From contig CAMPYJ010000005.1 in assembly GCA_946998205.1 (NCBI GenBank), positions 1 to 64,000 on the forward strand: a stretch of 64,000 nt of DNA. Reading direction: 5' to 3'. Made by a program: the position numbers and the translations under genes. The notes beneath the pieces were generated by a model, which made no database searches, was not told where the DNA came from, and was given only the letters and a program-made list of their open reading frames with translations. The number at the start of each line of letters is the position of its first letter. The stretch's first letter is position 1. Positions 8,858 to 18,244 of the stretch are shown piece by piece. This DNA comes from an uncultured Prevotella sp. (GTDB taxonomy: Bacteria > Bacteroidota > Bacteroidia > Bacteroidales > Bacteroidaceae).

Positions 8858-10714
8858 CTATTTCACTGCTGCCATGCGGAAGTTATTCGGCTTGATACGC
8901 TTACCGCTGTTGTCATTAGTATCCTCTACATCCCACCACAATCGTTTCCCCTGCGAATTGACCTTCAACAAGTTTGGATTTGAAGTAAAAGCTTTGTTAG
9001 AGTTCTCACTATTGGGATAGAAAATACGTTTAATATTCTTTCCATCGGGAACGTCACCACCTGACATGTTCGTCAGTTGATTAGCCAACACAGGATAGTC
9101 GGTACGCCTAAACTCAGCCCATCCTTCATTGCCATTGGGGAACACAGCCAACCATTTCTGTGTGATGATAGCTTCAAGAATACGTTCCTTGTCGCCACTG
9201 CTAAAGACTCCGTCTTTCCAAACCTTCAGTCCTTTGATATACGACTGCGCTTCGGTCTTGTCAATCTGGTAATAATCCATGGATGCCTGTACACCCGCCT
9301 TGAAATAATTTTCTGCATTCTGTGTGAGGTCTGTACCAGTCCATCCCCGCAGAGCAGCCTCTGCCTTAAGGAACAAAGACTCGGAATAGCCCAGCCATAC
9401 GGTTGGACGAGCGTCGTTGAACCAGTACTTGGGATCGAGTTTCTTTGATAACGGTTTGGGTTGACATCGTACCAAGCTATAGCTTAGCGTGGACATTGAA
9501 ATGTCTGGTGCCTGGGCACCTCGCTTGCATCCCTTGAAATCCTCACGAACACTTTCTTTTCCCTCGGATATCATGATTTGTGTCATATTTCCCCTGTACC
9601 AGCTTACCAGGCAACGTGGATCAATAGTTTTCTCGACAAATTCTTTTCTCGACTTGCGTATCTTGTACGTTCCTCCACCTGTACTCAGGTTGCGGTAATA
9701 CTGTTCCAAATCCCACGACATCACACTCTCGCCATTATAACGAATACTGCACATGGTGAGTCCATTCTCGGATCCACCTTCATCCATTCCTCCCATTTCG
9801 ATAGGCGCATACTTGGGAACAGTTTGCATGTTGTCAGCGTTGTCTTTCATCAAACCATACTTGTTGTTCAGGGCAGCTTCGCCTTCTTTCTTTGCACGGT
9901 CAGGATCAATATTCGAAATGCGTAAAGCCATGCGTAGACGCAACGTGTTGGCAAAGCGTAGCCACTTGTTCACATCGCCAAAATAGCAAATATCGTCTTT
10001 ATCCACCTTGTATTGTGAATTATCTTCGGGCTTGATACTGTCAACCGCTTGTTCCAACATTCTGAACATCGCATCGTACACCTCTGCCTGTGTATTATAC
10101 GGCACATTATTAGTCTCGGGAATACGAGCCTGCACATATGTCTTGAACGGCATGTCACCATAAGTATCGGTATTCGCCAACGCCAAAAAAGCATAGTAGA
10201 TGCGCGTGATGTAAAACATGTTTTTATAGCGGTCGGGAGTGTCGTTGAACTTGAATGCTCTCAAAAGTGTGCGATATTCCGAACTGCGGTCATTGTAAAA
10301 ATGAGCCCACCGCCTGCCACTCCAACCATCAGCATAACCAAAGTCGGGCGACTTCTTCGCATGTTTGGGCTGGTTGTTAGCCACATAGCCTGCATAGATA
10401 TCATGACTAAGATTGGTCGTTATCTGATAGTCGTTGTAATATCCTTCATACAAGAAGTTACGAAAAGTAGAGGCGGCACCAGCCAAGTCGGTCTTACAAG
10501 TAGCTGAGTCGTCTTTACTGATTTTAAAGTTGAGGTTGAGGTCAGCATATTTACCTGTTGTTTCTTCTGTTACTGTGTCAGTTCCAGCTTCAGAAGTTTT
10601 GTCTTCTATCTCGTATGGGTTGTGTCCCATACCTTCCAAGTCATAACAAGAAGTGGTTACGCCCAACGTGAGTGCCAACAATAGCAGATGTATGTTAGAA
10701 AACTTATTGTTCAT
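8858..10714 (-). CDS. SusD/RagB-family surface glycan-binding lipoprotein
   Basis: This is the surface lid of the SusCD importer, and it binds the released oligosaccharide. A lipoprotein signal peptide ends in TTSC, with the lipid Cys 23 residues after the preferred start. The body has SusD features: an N-terminal region starting FRNFLYEGYYNDYQ, TPR-like helices around ITRIYYAFLALANTDTYGDMP, and a C-terminal RagB part with GNEGWAEFRRTDYP. The frame extends 6 codons upstream to 10732. I prefer the ATG at 10714 because AAGGA lies about 10 bases before it and it gives a clean signal peptide. susC ends only a few bases upstream, so the two genes are co-transcribed. Confidence 0.93.
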   Translation of the reverse strand: MNNKFSNIHLLLLALTLGVTTSCYDLEGMGHNPYEIEDKTSEAGTDTVTEETTGKYADLNLNFKISKDDSATCKTDLAGAASTFRNFLYEGYYNDYQITTNLSHDIYAGYVANNQPKHAKKSPDFGYADGWSGRRWAHFYNDRSSEYRTLLRAFKFNDTPDRYKNMFYITRIYYAFLALANTDTYGDMPFKTYVQARIPETNNVPYNTQAEVYDAMFRMLEQAVDSIKPEDNSQYKVDKDDICYFGDVNKWLRFANTLRLRMALRISNIDPDRAKKEGEAALNNKYGLMKDNADNMQTVPKYAPIEMGGMDEGGSENGLTMCSIRYNGESVMSWDLEQYYRNLSTGGGTYKIRKSRKEFVEKTIDPRCLVSWYRGNMTQIMISEGKESVREDFKGCKRGAQAPDISMSTLSYSLVRCQPKPLSKKLDPKYWFNDARPTVWLGYSESLFLKAEAALRGWTGTDLTQNAENYFKAGVQASMDYYQIDKTEAQSYIKGLKVWKDGVFSSGDKERILEAIITQKWLAVFPNGNEGWAEFRRTDYPVLANQLTNMSGGDVPDGKNIKRIFYPNSENSNKAFTSNPNLLKVNSQGKRLWWDVEDTNDNSGKRIKPNNFRMAAVK

Positions 10715-10733
10715 ATAATTAAGTCCTTTCATT

Positions 10734-13700
10734 TTAGAATCCTAAATTTACAGAGAAGCCAAATGTACGCGTGTAAGGTACTGCCATGAAGTCCAATGCT
10801 TGTGAGAACATAGTGGTATCATAACCACCATCGGGATTCCCCGGTGTATGCTTCATGAGGAAGCAAAGATTACGCGCTACGAATGACAACTTACACTGGG
10901 TTAGTGGTGTATGTTTGAGCAATGTCTTAGGTAATTGGTAGCCAATAGCAAGTTCCTTGAGCTTGATATACGATGCATCGTGTACAAATTCCTCGGCATA
11001 TCCCTTTTGCGACTTAAACAAGCCTACTGTAGAATAATAGCTTTGGGCACTCACGGGGATGTCATTCTCGCTACCGTCTTCTTTCACACCAGGAACCACC
11101 ATATAATAGTCGCTCTTACCATTCAATTCCTTATACTCACCACGATATTCCGTACGTGCCGATGTTCCTACTGAAGTGGCCATACCCTCTGAGACAGATA
11201 CGATGCTGCCACCAAATTTCATGTCAAACATTGCCGATAACAAGATGCCTTTAAAGTTGAACGAAGGTGTTACCGACATCAACAAATCTGGTTGGATGTT
11301 GCCAATAGGATGCTGAAGTAAATACTCTTCCATGTTACCGTTACCTGTCTCGGGTTGCGGAAGACCATTTTTATCTACGACCACACGCCCTTGTCCATCT
11401 CGCTTTATCATATTGTTGGCGTAGATATCACCCAAGCGTCCGCCCACTACCGCACCTACTTTCACAGGCATGTTTGGATCTCCAGCAAAATAAATTCGAT
11501 TTACACCATCTGCCAAGCTTTCTACCGTTGACTTGTTGTGAGCCAGATTTACGTTTAAGTCAAACACGAAGTCGGATGTCTTGACAGGAGTGGCATATAC
11601 CATTAGTTCCACACCCTTGTTCACAATCTTGCCTGCATTGACCCATTGCTGACTCCAAGGAGAAGAAGCATCGACAAGCATGGCTTGGTTCTTCGTGGAA
11701 GACCAATAATAAGTAAAGTCAAATCCTAAACGGTTTTGGAAGAATTTCATATCCAGACCTGCCTCTATTGAGCTTTTTATCTCTGGCTTCAGATTACTGT
11801 TCATTTTGATAGTCTGAGCAATTGGCTCACGTACACCATTGCGAAAAGCAAACTTGCGTACATTATATAAACTGTAAGGTAAAGGATCTTTTCCTACTTG
11901 TGCCGCAGAGAGACGCATCTTGGCAAAGGTAATCCATGTAGGCAATGGCTGCTTGATGCTCCGCATGAAGTCAGAGAAGACATAACTAAGGCTTGCCGAA
12001 GGATAGAAAAACGAGTTGTGCTTCACGGGCAAAGTAGACGACCAGTCATTGCGTGCTGTCAAATCCAAGGAGAGATATTCGTTGTAAGACAACTGCAAAG
12101 AACCAAAAGCAGAATACATGGCACGCTGATATCCATTATTATTCGCCGAATTAAGCCGTGCTCCTGTGTTAAATATCCAGTTGTCTTTCGAAAGCATGTT
12201 TTCCACGCCAGCATTTAGCACCTCATGCTGCAGATACATGATGTTTGAGCCAAGGTTGTAGCCCAGACGGAAAGTCTCTGCCAACTGCCGATCACCCAAC
12301 AACATGAAAGAGATGTTATGTTCAAAATGATTCTCCTCACCCCGTTGCATGCCGTCAGTCGTTACCTTCTCTGACCAATGTTGAATCTTGGACGAGATAG
12401 CTTGGTCGCCAAGACTCAAGTTCGAACTCTGTAGACGAGTTCGATAATAGTCAAAAGCATATTTTGCACTGAACTTGAGCCAATCAGCCAGATTCAGATT
12501 AGCAGCATAGTAACCAAAAGCACGCCATCGCTCGTCAGAATTCTGATATTGATGACGCACATAATATGGGTTGGAGTACTGTTGATTGGGGCCAAACCAG
12601 TTTTGATGCAAACGAGTTTCAGTTGTATAATGTTGCAAGTCTGAAAGTCTGACGTTTCCAGGAATGAGCAACAACTGTGCCACTTCACCACCGAGTCCAG
12701 TCATTGGGCGGTTCTCAGCTTTCATGCGCGACAAGGATATTTTGCCGTCCAACGATAAATACTTATTCACCACTGTACCCGTATTGAGATCCACATTCAG
12801 CTTTTGCAGTGTTTCATCCTGAAACAATCCATTGTTGCCATTAAAACCAATGGAGAGTCTATAATGTGACTTCTCCGTGGCATTCCCTAAAGCAACTGTA
12901 TGAAAATGCGAAAAACCTGTTCTGAAATAGTCTTTCAGCTTATCACCATCGTATCTATAAGGAATAGGGGTTCCCAACCACGAGGGTTCGTTATGTCCAT
13001 CCAAGGCTGAACCGAAAGCCAACTCCCCAGCCAACATATGCTGCTCTTGCTCATTGGTCACGTACACAGGTTTCCCTTGACTGCCTTGCCCATAGCGTTT
13101 TTGCATATCAATAGTCTGTGAAACTTGGCTCCAAGTGAAACTGCCATTATAAACGATTCCAAATCCATCCTTGCGTGAACCTTTTTTAGTTGTGACGAGT
13201 ATAACACCGTTTCCAGCACGCGAGCCATACAAAGCTGCGGCATTAGGTCCTTTCAATACGGAGATAGACTCGATGTCTTCGGGATTGATGTCAAGTGACG
13301 TTCCACCCCTATCATAACCTCCATAAGCGGAAGCCTCCGAAGTTTGGTCATCAGTAAAGGGTACGCCATCCACTATCCACAGAGGTTGATTATTGTCTGT
13401 CAGCGAGGAGTTGCCACGAATGGTTATCTTGGTTGAGCCAGCCAATCCTGTACTTGAAGTATTCATCTGTAGACCGGCAACCTTTCCCTCGAGTGCTCCC
13501 GTAACCGAAGGGTCGCCTGTGGTATTGAGGACGTCGCTTTTAATATCCTGCACAGCATACCCCAGCATTTTCTTCTCGCGCTTAATACCTAAGGCTGTCA
13601 CCACAACCTCATCAATGGCTTTAGCATCCACAGACATCACTGTATTTACCGAATGACTTGTTCCTGCGGTCAGTTCTTTAGTCTTGTAACCCAAATAACT

Positions 13701-14207
13701 AAACTGCAGAACGGCATCGTGGTCATCAGTAACGATGGTATAATTGCCATCAAAGTCGGTCACCGCACGGTTATTGGTACCTTTTTGAGTAATGGTCACA
13801 CCAATCAGCGGTTCGTTGTTCTCATCCAGAACCCTACCAGATATTTTGTTTTTTTCTTTATTTCTGTTTTTCTTGGGCTGCTGCTGACTCTGTTTCTTAA
13901 GATATACCACATTGTCTACAATGGTATATGCTACATTTTTTCCATTCAAGAGTTGATGCAGCACCGTTTCTATAGATGCGTCTTTCACATTCAATGCATT
14001 AACTGGCAATCTGGACAAGTTGTCATCATAAAAGAACTGATACTTCTTTTGTGCCTGGATTTTCTTAATGGCAGTGCCTAAAGTGGTGTTAGGCATCTTG
14101 ATGGTGACTTGTGCAAAGCTGCCGTAAAAAGGAAGTGCAGAGAGAAGCAGACCTACTGCCATCCCTGACCATATCCTACCTCTAAAGGGCTTCTTATTTT
14201 TCATCAT
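10734..14207 (-). CDS. SusC/RagA-family TonB-dependent importer with STN signalling domain
   Basis: This is the outer-membrane beta-barrel that imports the glycan bound by the adjacent SusD. After a signal peptide comes an STN domain (residues about 34-106, VTIKMPNTTLGTAIKKIQ), then a carboxypeptidase-regulatory-like domain (about 122-180, SGRVLDENNEPLIGVTI), a TonB-box-like stretch and plug (VDGVPFTDD, GSRAGNGVILVTTKKG), and the barrel ending in GFSVNLGF. An STN domain is the feature that lets such receptors signal through FecR to an ECF sigma factor, and both of those genes lie just upstream. Length 1157 is typical. The SusD partner follows at once. Confidence 0.95.
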   Translation of the reverse strand: MMKNKKPFRGRIWSGMAVGLLLSALPFYGSFAQVTIKMPNTTLGTAIKKIQAQKKYQFFYDDNLSRLPVNALNVKDASIETVLHQLLNGKNVAYTIVDNVVYLKKQSQQQPKKNRNKEKNKISGRVLDENNEPLIGVTITQKGTNNRAVTDFDGNYTIVTDDHDAVLQFSYLGYKTKELTAGTSHSVNTVMSVDAKAIDEVVVTALGIKREKKMLGYAVQDIKSDVLNTTGDPSVTGALEGKVAGLQMNTSSTGLAGSTKITIRGNSSLTDNNQPLWIVDGVPFTDDQTSEASAYGGYDRGGTSLDINPEDIESISVLKGPNAAALYGSRAGNGVILVTTKKGSRKDGFGIVYNGSFTWSQVSQTIDMQKRYGQGSQGKPVYVTNEQEQHMLAGELAFGSALDGHNEPSWLGTPIPYRYDGDKLKDYFRTGFSHFHTVALGNATEKSHYRLSIGFNGNNGLFQDETLQKLNVDLNTGTVVNKYLSLDGKISLSRMKAENRPMTGLGGEVAQLLLIPGNVRLSDLQHYTTETRLHQNWFGPNQQYSNPYYVRHQYQNSDERWRAFGYYAANLNLADWLKFSAKYAFDYYRTRLQSSNLSLGDQAISSKIQHWSEKVTTDGMQRGEENHFEHNISFMLLGDRQLAETFRLGYNLGSNIMYLQHEVLNAGVENMLSKDNWIFNTGARLNSANNNGYQRAMYSAFGSLQLSYNEYLSLDLTARNDWSSTLPVKHNSFFYPSASLSYVFSDFMRSIKQPLPTWITFAKMRLSAAQVGKDPLPYSLYNVRKFAFRNGVREPIAQTIKMNSNLKPEIKSSIEAGLDMKFFQNRLGFDFTYYWSSTKNQAMLVDASSPWSQQWVNAGKIVNKGVELMVYATPVKTSDFVFDLNVNLAHNKSTVESLADGVNRIYFAGDPNMPVKVGAVVGGRLGDIYANNMIKRDGQGRVVVDKNGLPQPETGNGNMEEYLLQHPIGNIQPDLLMSVTPSFNFKGILLSAMFDMKFGGSIVSVSEGMATSVGTSARTEYRGEYKELNGKSDYYMVVPGVKEDGSENDIPVSAQSYYSTVGLFKSQKGYAEEFVHDASYIKLKELAIGYQLPKTLLKHTPLTQCKLSFVARNLCFLMKHTPGNPDGGYDTTMFSQALDFMAVPYTRTFGFSVNLGF

Positions 14208-14747
14208 TTGTTAGGTGTTGTTTTTAGTTGATTTGCGATTTCATCACATAGGTTATAACTATATAACAAAGTTGAGTATAAAAACACTTACAAATAATTT
14301 ATTAAAATATTGTTTTTGTTGATTCAATACAAACCTAAATTTGACACCGTCATTTTTATTGACAACCAACATCATATAATTAGCGTATTTGCCACGAAAC
14401 CGATTATTGCCTGAAAATATCGCAAAAATGATGGAATTATTAAAATACCTACAATCAGCAACTTACATAAAGCACGTCTCTTGAATGATAAGAATTTCGA
14501 TGACATTCCATCGTCAAAGAAGTCGTTTAAGGGTACAAAAGGAATGCCATAACCTGTCAAAACTGACCGTTTTGCGATCCAAACTCAATGGAATTACGTC
14601 ACTAACCCATATTGTTGGCATGAAAAACGCATGTACAAATGTCGTACATGCGCTTACCGTGAACCATACGGATGATAGTCCAAGCTAATTCACATAAGTG
14701 AGAAGTGTTAAATTCTTACCATTTTTATTGACAAAAACAGCAAAAGA
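14208..14747. other. Regulatory intergenic region upstream of susC
   Basis: This 540-base gap separates fecR from susC. It holds the fecR terminator (14623-14652) and a 15-bp perfect direct repeat, CATTTTTATTGACAA, at 14351-14365 and 14720-14734. A lone TAnnTTTG-like box (TAggTTTG on the minus strand, 14330-14337) has no matching -33 element. No gene is visible. Lack of a standard promoter fits control of susC by the nearby ECF sigma factor, but I cannot identify its binding site. Confidence 0.5.
14623..14652 (-). terminator. Intrinsic terminator after fecR
   Basis: Read on the minus strand, CGCATGTAC and GTACATGCG form a perfect 9-bp stem with a 7-base loop, followed by TTTTT. It lies about 95 bases past the fecR stop and separates the sigma/anti-sigma transcript from susC. 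Confidence 0.75.
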
Positions 14748-15755
14748 CTAATTCGCCTTATTTACAGAATAAACGCCACCTCTTGCCTTCTTAAAGGCAA
14801 TGGGCAAAGTGTTCTGCAACAAATGCAACACCAAGTCGAGGTCTTTATTGTACTTGATAGTTCCAGAATAAGTGCTCTGCAAATCTACATTTGCCCCAAT
14901 CACCATGCGTACCCCATAGATTTTCTCAAGCTTGCCTACAATCTCCTTTATTGTTGCGTTAGAGAAAGGAATAAGGTTGGTGTGCCATACGGCATCAACA
15001 CCATCCTCCATATTTGAAACCGTCATGTGCCCCGTATGATAGTCAAGCTGAGCTTTCTGACCGGGAACCAACACCATCTGTCCTGCGGAAACATTACTCT
15101 TCACCTCTACCGAACCCTTCAGAAGACTTACCTCAGAACGCATGTTCGCGGCATCGTTCTTAAAATCGAAAACAGTGCCCAAGACTTTCACAGCCATGGC
15201 GTCGTTTTCAACAATAAAAGGTCTGGTACGGTCTTTAGAGACCTCAAAATATCCTTCACCCGTCAGCAACACTTTACGCACGTCTCCTTCAAAACGCTCT
15301 GGATAACTGAGGGAGGAATGGTGATTCAGCCACACCTTACTACCATCTGGCAGCAATACCTGTTTGGTGGTGGAGCCATTGGTTTGGGCCACTATATATG
15401 CTCGTCCATCATCAGCCCGCAGTACCTTGCCATACCACAACAATGCCGTTCCCGCCAATATGGCAAGTACTATCGCTGCCGCGTAACGATGCCATCTCCG
15501 CCTGAACGAATGACGTTCTTGATGTGGCAGGGCAGCGCCTGCGTTGCCATGCACTCGTTCCAAGGCTTCCTCCACTTTCCACTGAGGCATGGAGCGACTT
15601 TGCAAATGTTGATAGATTCGCTCCATCTGCAACAGGTATTGCGCATGACGCTGGTCTTCCGCCAACCACTCGTTAATCTGCTTCAGCTCTTCCTCAGGAC
15701 ATTGCCTGGTGATAAAATGTATGATAACATTTTCATTCAGTTCACTCATTAGCAA
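14748..15755 (-). CDS. FecR-family anti-sigma factor
   Basis: This inner-membrane protein relays a signal from the STN domain of the SusC receptor to the ECF sigma factor. The N-terminal cytoplasmic part (residues 1-85) has the pattern of Bacteroidetes FecR proteins. One membrane segment lies near residues 90-107 (AAAIVLAILAGTALL). The periplasmic FecR domain follows (TTKQVLLPDGSKVWLN, then VLLTGEGYFEVSKD and VKVLGTVFDF), then a C-terminal STN-like region (SNATIKEIVGKLEKIYGVRM). Length 335 is typical. It lies 41 bases after the sigma gene in the same operon. ATGs at 15755 and 15749 are both possible starts. Confidence 0.95.
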   Translation of the reverse strand: MLMSELNENVIIHFITRQCPEEELKQINEWLAEDQRHAQYLLQMERIYQHLQSRSMPQWKVEEALERVHGNAGAALPHQERHSFRRRWHRYAAAIVLAILAGTALLWYGKVLRADDGRAYIVAQTNGSTTKQVLLPDGSKVWLNHHSSLSYPERFEGDVRKVLLTGEGYFEVSKDRTRPFIVENDAMAVKVLGTVFDFKNDAANMRSEVSLLKGSVEVKSNVSAGQMVLVPGQKAQLDYHTGHMTVSNMEDGVDAVWHTNLIPFSNATIKEIVGKLEKIYGVRMVIGANVDLQSTYSGTIKYNKDLDLVLHLLQNTLPIAFKKARGGVYSVNKAN

Positions 15756-15796
15756 AGTTTTCTTTTAGGTTATAACAATTTCACCGTAACATATAC

Positions 15797-16342
15797 TTAG
15801 TCAACATAAGAACTGCTGATATCCAACAACTTCTGACGCAAGTATTTTAACGCGCGATACATATGAGCCTCCACTGTACGGACTGAAGTTCCCATTAATT
15901 CAGCAATATCATTGTTGCGAAGCCCCTGTAAATAACTCATCCGGAAGACCTCACGGCAACGGATAGGCAACTCATCAATGGCGTCATTGAGCATGTTGCC
16001 CAACTCACTGTTTTCGAGCGCATGGACAGGATTTTTCAAATTACTTTGAAGAGTCTCTAACAGTTTGCTGTTGACATCATCCAACTGTTGAATGTAACCA
16101 GAAGAGATTTTTCTGCGCTTAAGCAGGTTAATTGAACGGGTATAGACCGCACGGTAAAGGAACGAAGATATTTGTTCGCCAAACTCAACGTCGTCACGCC
16201 GTTGCCAAAGGTCAGTGAACACGTCCTCTACCACATCTTGCGCATCATCCTCACTGCCAACCAACCCTTTTGCATAAAAGAACAGTTTGGCATACGTTTG
16301 TCTGAATAAAGCATCATAAACCGTGCTGATGTTTCGTTGCAT
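15797..16342 (-). CDS. ECF-type RNA polymerase sigma factor (SusC/FecR-linked)
   Basis: This sigma-70 family factor probably switches on the susC-susD-GH85 genes when substrate is sensed. Region 2 is visible as DVVEDVFTDLWQRRDD followed by SSFLYRAVYTRSINLLKRR. Region 4 is visible as LPIRCREVFRMSYLQGLRNN, then IAELMGTSVRTVEAHMYRAL (helix-turn-helix). At 181 residues it is of normal size. It begins the two-gene sigma-fecR operon and has a full standard promoter. Its basal transcription therefore probably depends on the housekeeping sigma factor rather than on itself. Confidence 0.96.
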   Translation of the reverse strand: MQRNISTVYDALFRQTYAKLFFYAKGLVGSEDDAQDVVEDVFTDLWQRRDDVEFGEQISSFLYRAVYTRSINLLKRRKISSGYIQQLDDVNSKLLETLQSNLKNPVHALENSELGNMLNDAIDELPIRCREVFRMSYLQGLRNNDIAELMGTSVRTVEAHMYRALKYLRQKLLDISSSYVD

Positions 16343-16373
16343 TCTACTATCCCTGAATACTTGTTATATGGTA

Positions 16374-16405
16374 CAAAAATAAACAAAAAGAAACACAGGC
16401 ACAAA
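16374..16405 (-). promoter_or_regulatory. Consensus promoter of the ECF sigma gene
   Basis: On the minus strand TTTG (16405-16402), exactly 20 bases, then TAttTTTG (16381-16374) matches the Bacteroidetes housekeeping promoter. It lies 32 bases before the sigma factor start codon. Confidence 0.8.
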
Positions 16406-16421
16406 ATTTTCTGACTGTATA

Positions 16422-16537
16422 GGGCGGTTCTATAAATTATCACCGTAAGGTTTTTTATGTAAGGGCGGTTCTATAAATTACCACCGTAATTTTTTTATGT
16501 CAGTCTTTTTACGTTTTGTCATCTTGCGGACTCTTTT
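16422..16537. repeat. Interspersed repeat, two tandem short modules (copy 2a/2b)
   Basis: Two head-to-tail units start at 16422 and 16463, each with GGGCGGTTCTATAAATTA followed by CACCGTAA and a T-rich run. The second continues into TATGTCAGTCTTTTTACGTT, which is also present at 2340 and 34641. The first unit is truncated after about 40 bases. Confidence 0.85.
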
Positions 16538-16701
16538 TAGGGCGGTTCTATAAAATTAGCTTTGGCAGATTGCGAGGCTGTTTTTGTGGTCAATTTGTTT
16601 GTGAGTGAAGGAGTATAGTGGGCTATACGACTGAACGAACAAACAAATTGAACCAAAAATAGTCTCACAACCTGCCAAAGCTAATTTATAGAACCGCCCT
16701 A
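16538..16701. repeat. 164-bp near-perfect palindrome of the interspersed repeat family (copy 2c)
   Basis: The left end TAGGGCGGTTCTATAAAATT is complementary to the right end AATTTATAGAACCGCCCTA. The arms stay complementary over almost the whole length to a centre GTATAG-TGGG-CTATAC, with a few mismatches. It ends 5 bases before the stop codon of the BspA-like gene, so it could act as a large 3' hairpin for that transcript. With the tandem units before it, the repeats occupy most of the 364-base gap. Confidence 0.9.
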
Positions 16702-16706
16702 AAAAT

Positions 16707-18146
16707 TTATTTCACCATACGCTTGACGACACGTCCATCAGAAGAAAGAATAATGTGAAGTCCTTTGTCATGCTTGCTAATCCTTCTGCCACACACGTCG
16801 AAGTGTAGTTTATCTATGTTCGACTCATAGGCAGACTGCTTCGCAATTCCAGAGGTTGTGATGTCAAGGATTTCGTACATTGTACCTAACGCCACCTTCT
16901 TTGTGGTAAAAGCGTCTTTGAATTTCTCAATCAAGTTTTTTTCCACATAGACTTTGAGTTTTACGGCCTTAGGCGTAAATACATACTGGCCGAACTCAGG
17001 CACGGAAGAACCCGTAAACTGCACGACAGAAAGTTTCTTGTTGTTTTTGAATGCATATTTTTCTATTCCCCCAATTATCCCTTTGAAGTCGACGGTTTTC
17101 AACTCAGCGCAGTCGCTGAAAGCCGACTCTCCAATAGAAAGATTAGAGGCAAGTGAGGTAAGTTGCTCAAGCCCGGCATGCTCAAAAGCATGTTTGCCCA
17201 CGTTGGTGAGTCCTTCCGGAAGAATGACATGCTTCAGGTTTTTGGCATAAGCAAAGGCATAGTCGTCTATTTCGGCAACACTTTCAGGAAATTCAAACGA
17301 TGTGGCACTGCAGCCAGTAGGATATAGTTGTATAGCTATTTTATTGCCATCGTAAAGTACGCCGTCTTGAGAAGAATAGTCATCGTTGTCTTCCGACACC
17401 GAGTAGGCTGTGACAGCAGTATTGTAGAAAGCTTTTTCCTCTATTTCAGACAATGACGCCGGAAGTTCGGAAAGAGTGGCAAGCGAGGTGCAATTCTCGA
17501 AAGCTTGCGCACCGATTTTCTCCAACTGTGACGGAAAAGTCACCGAAGTAAGTGATTTGCATCCAGCAAAGGCACACTTGCTTATTTCCTTGAGCGAGTT
17601 GGGAAGCACTATTGACGCTAATTTGCCACAATCTTTAAAAGCGTTCTCCCTCATGATGGCGACGCTTTGCGGAATGACGCATTTAGTAAGCGATGTGCAG
17701 CCGCTGAAAGCGTATTGCTCAATGCTCTTTGTCGTTGTGGGCAATTTTAGCGTTGTAAGCGCCTGGCATTGGTAGAACATGTAGGCACTCACCTCGTCAT
17801 CATAGGCAGGTGCGTAGTATTTAGTATACATACCGCTCTTTACCTGATAATAATTGCCACCGTTGGCAACAATTTTAGCCCCAGAGAGGTCAAGTGTGGA
17901 AAGTTTCCCCTCTGTGGGTTTGCCATCAATGTTCCTGCCAGCCATCTCGCGAAGGCACAAGATGTCGGCTCCATTGATACCGCCCGACACGGTAAGATTT
18001 GTAATGGAGAACTTTTCGGATGGGGTGATATGCTTTGAAAGTTCACCGGGCTTTTCAACATTTATTACTTTCTGCGCATGAGACGCACTAAACACCAGTA
18101 ACAACGCCAAGGTTGTCATGCCTTTTCTAATTGTGGAGATTTGCAT
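16707..18146 (-). CDS. BspA-type leucine-rich repeat surface protein
   Basis: A 479-residue exported protein with LRR_5 (BspA/TpLRR) repeats such as IEQYAFSGCTSLTKCVIPQS, then ISKCAFAGCKSLTSVTFPS and IGAQAFENCTSL. In Bacteroidetes such repeats mediate binding to host matrix or other bacteria. The signal peptide ends in SASHAQ; a later Met (residue 10) could also start it. The last 40 residues (CGRRISKHDKGLHIILSSDG, ending KRMVK) look like a C-terminal sorting module and resemble the end of the GH85 enzyme. It lies 98 bases after the lipoprotein gene at 18245 on the same strand and may belong to the same transcript. Adhesion is inferred from the family. Confidence 0.9.
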   Translation of the reverse strand: MQISTIRKGMTTLALLLVFSASHAQKVINVEKPGELSKHITPSEKFSITNLTVSGGINGADILCLREMAGRNIDGKPTEGKLSTLDLSGAKIVANGGNYYQVKSGMYTKYYAPAYDDEVSAYMFYQCQALTTLKLPTTTKSIEQYAFSGCTSLTKCVIPQSVAIMRENAFKDCGKLASIVLPNSLKEISKCAFAGCKSLTSVTFPSQLEKIGAQAFENCTSLATLSELPASLSEIEEKAFYNTAVTAYSVSEDNDDYSSQDGVLYDGNKIAIQLYPTGCSATSFEFPESVAEIDDYAFAYAKNLKHVILPEGLTNVGKHAFEHAGLEQLTSLASNLSIGESAFSDCAELKTVDFKGIIGGIEKYAFKNNKKLSVVQFTGSSVPEFGQYVFTPKAVKLKVYVEKNLIEKFKDAFTTKKVALGTMYEILDITTSGIAKQSAYESNIDKLHFDVCGRRISKHDKGLHIILSSDGRVVKRMVK

Positions 18147-18244
18147 GTTTTTTTTGTACTATTTAATTAATAATTTGAATATGCCATTCTATTACCAACA
18201 GTTATACAGGATAGATGGCAAACATGGATTGAAAATTAGACCTG

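Noticed and set aside
16422..16701. Possible CRISPR array, because of repeated units
   Set aside because: The units are adjacent or nested, differ in length, have no regular spacers, and recur singly elsewhere. No cas genes are present.
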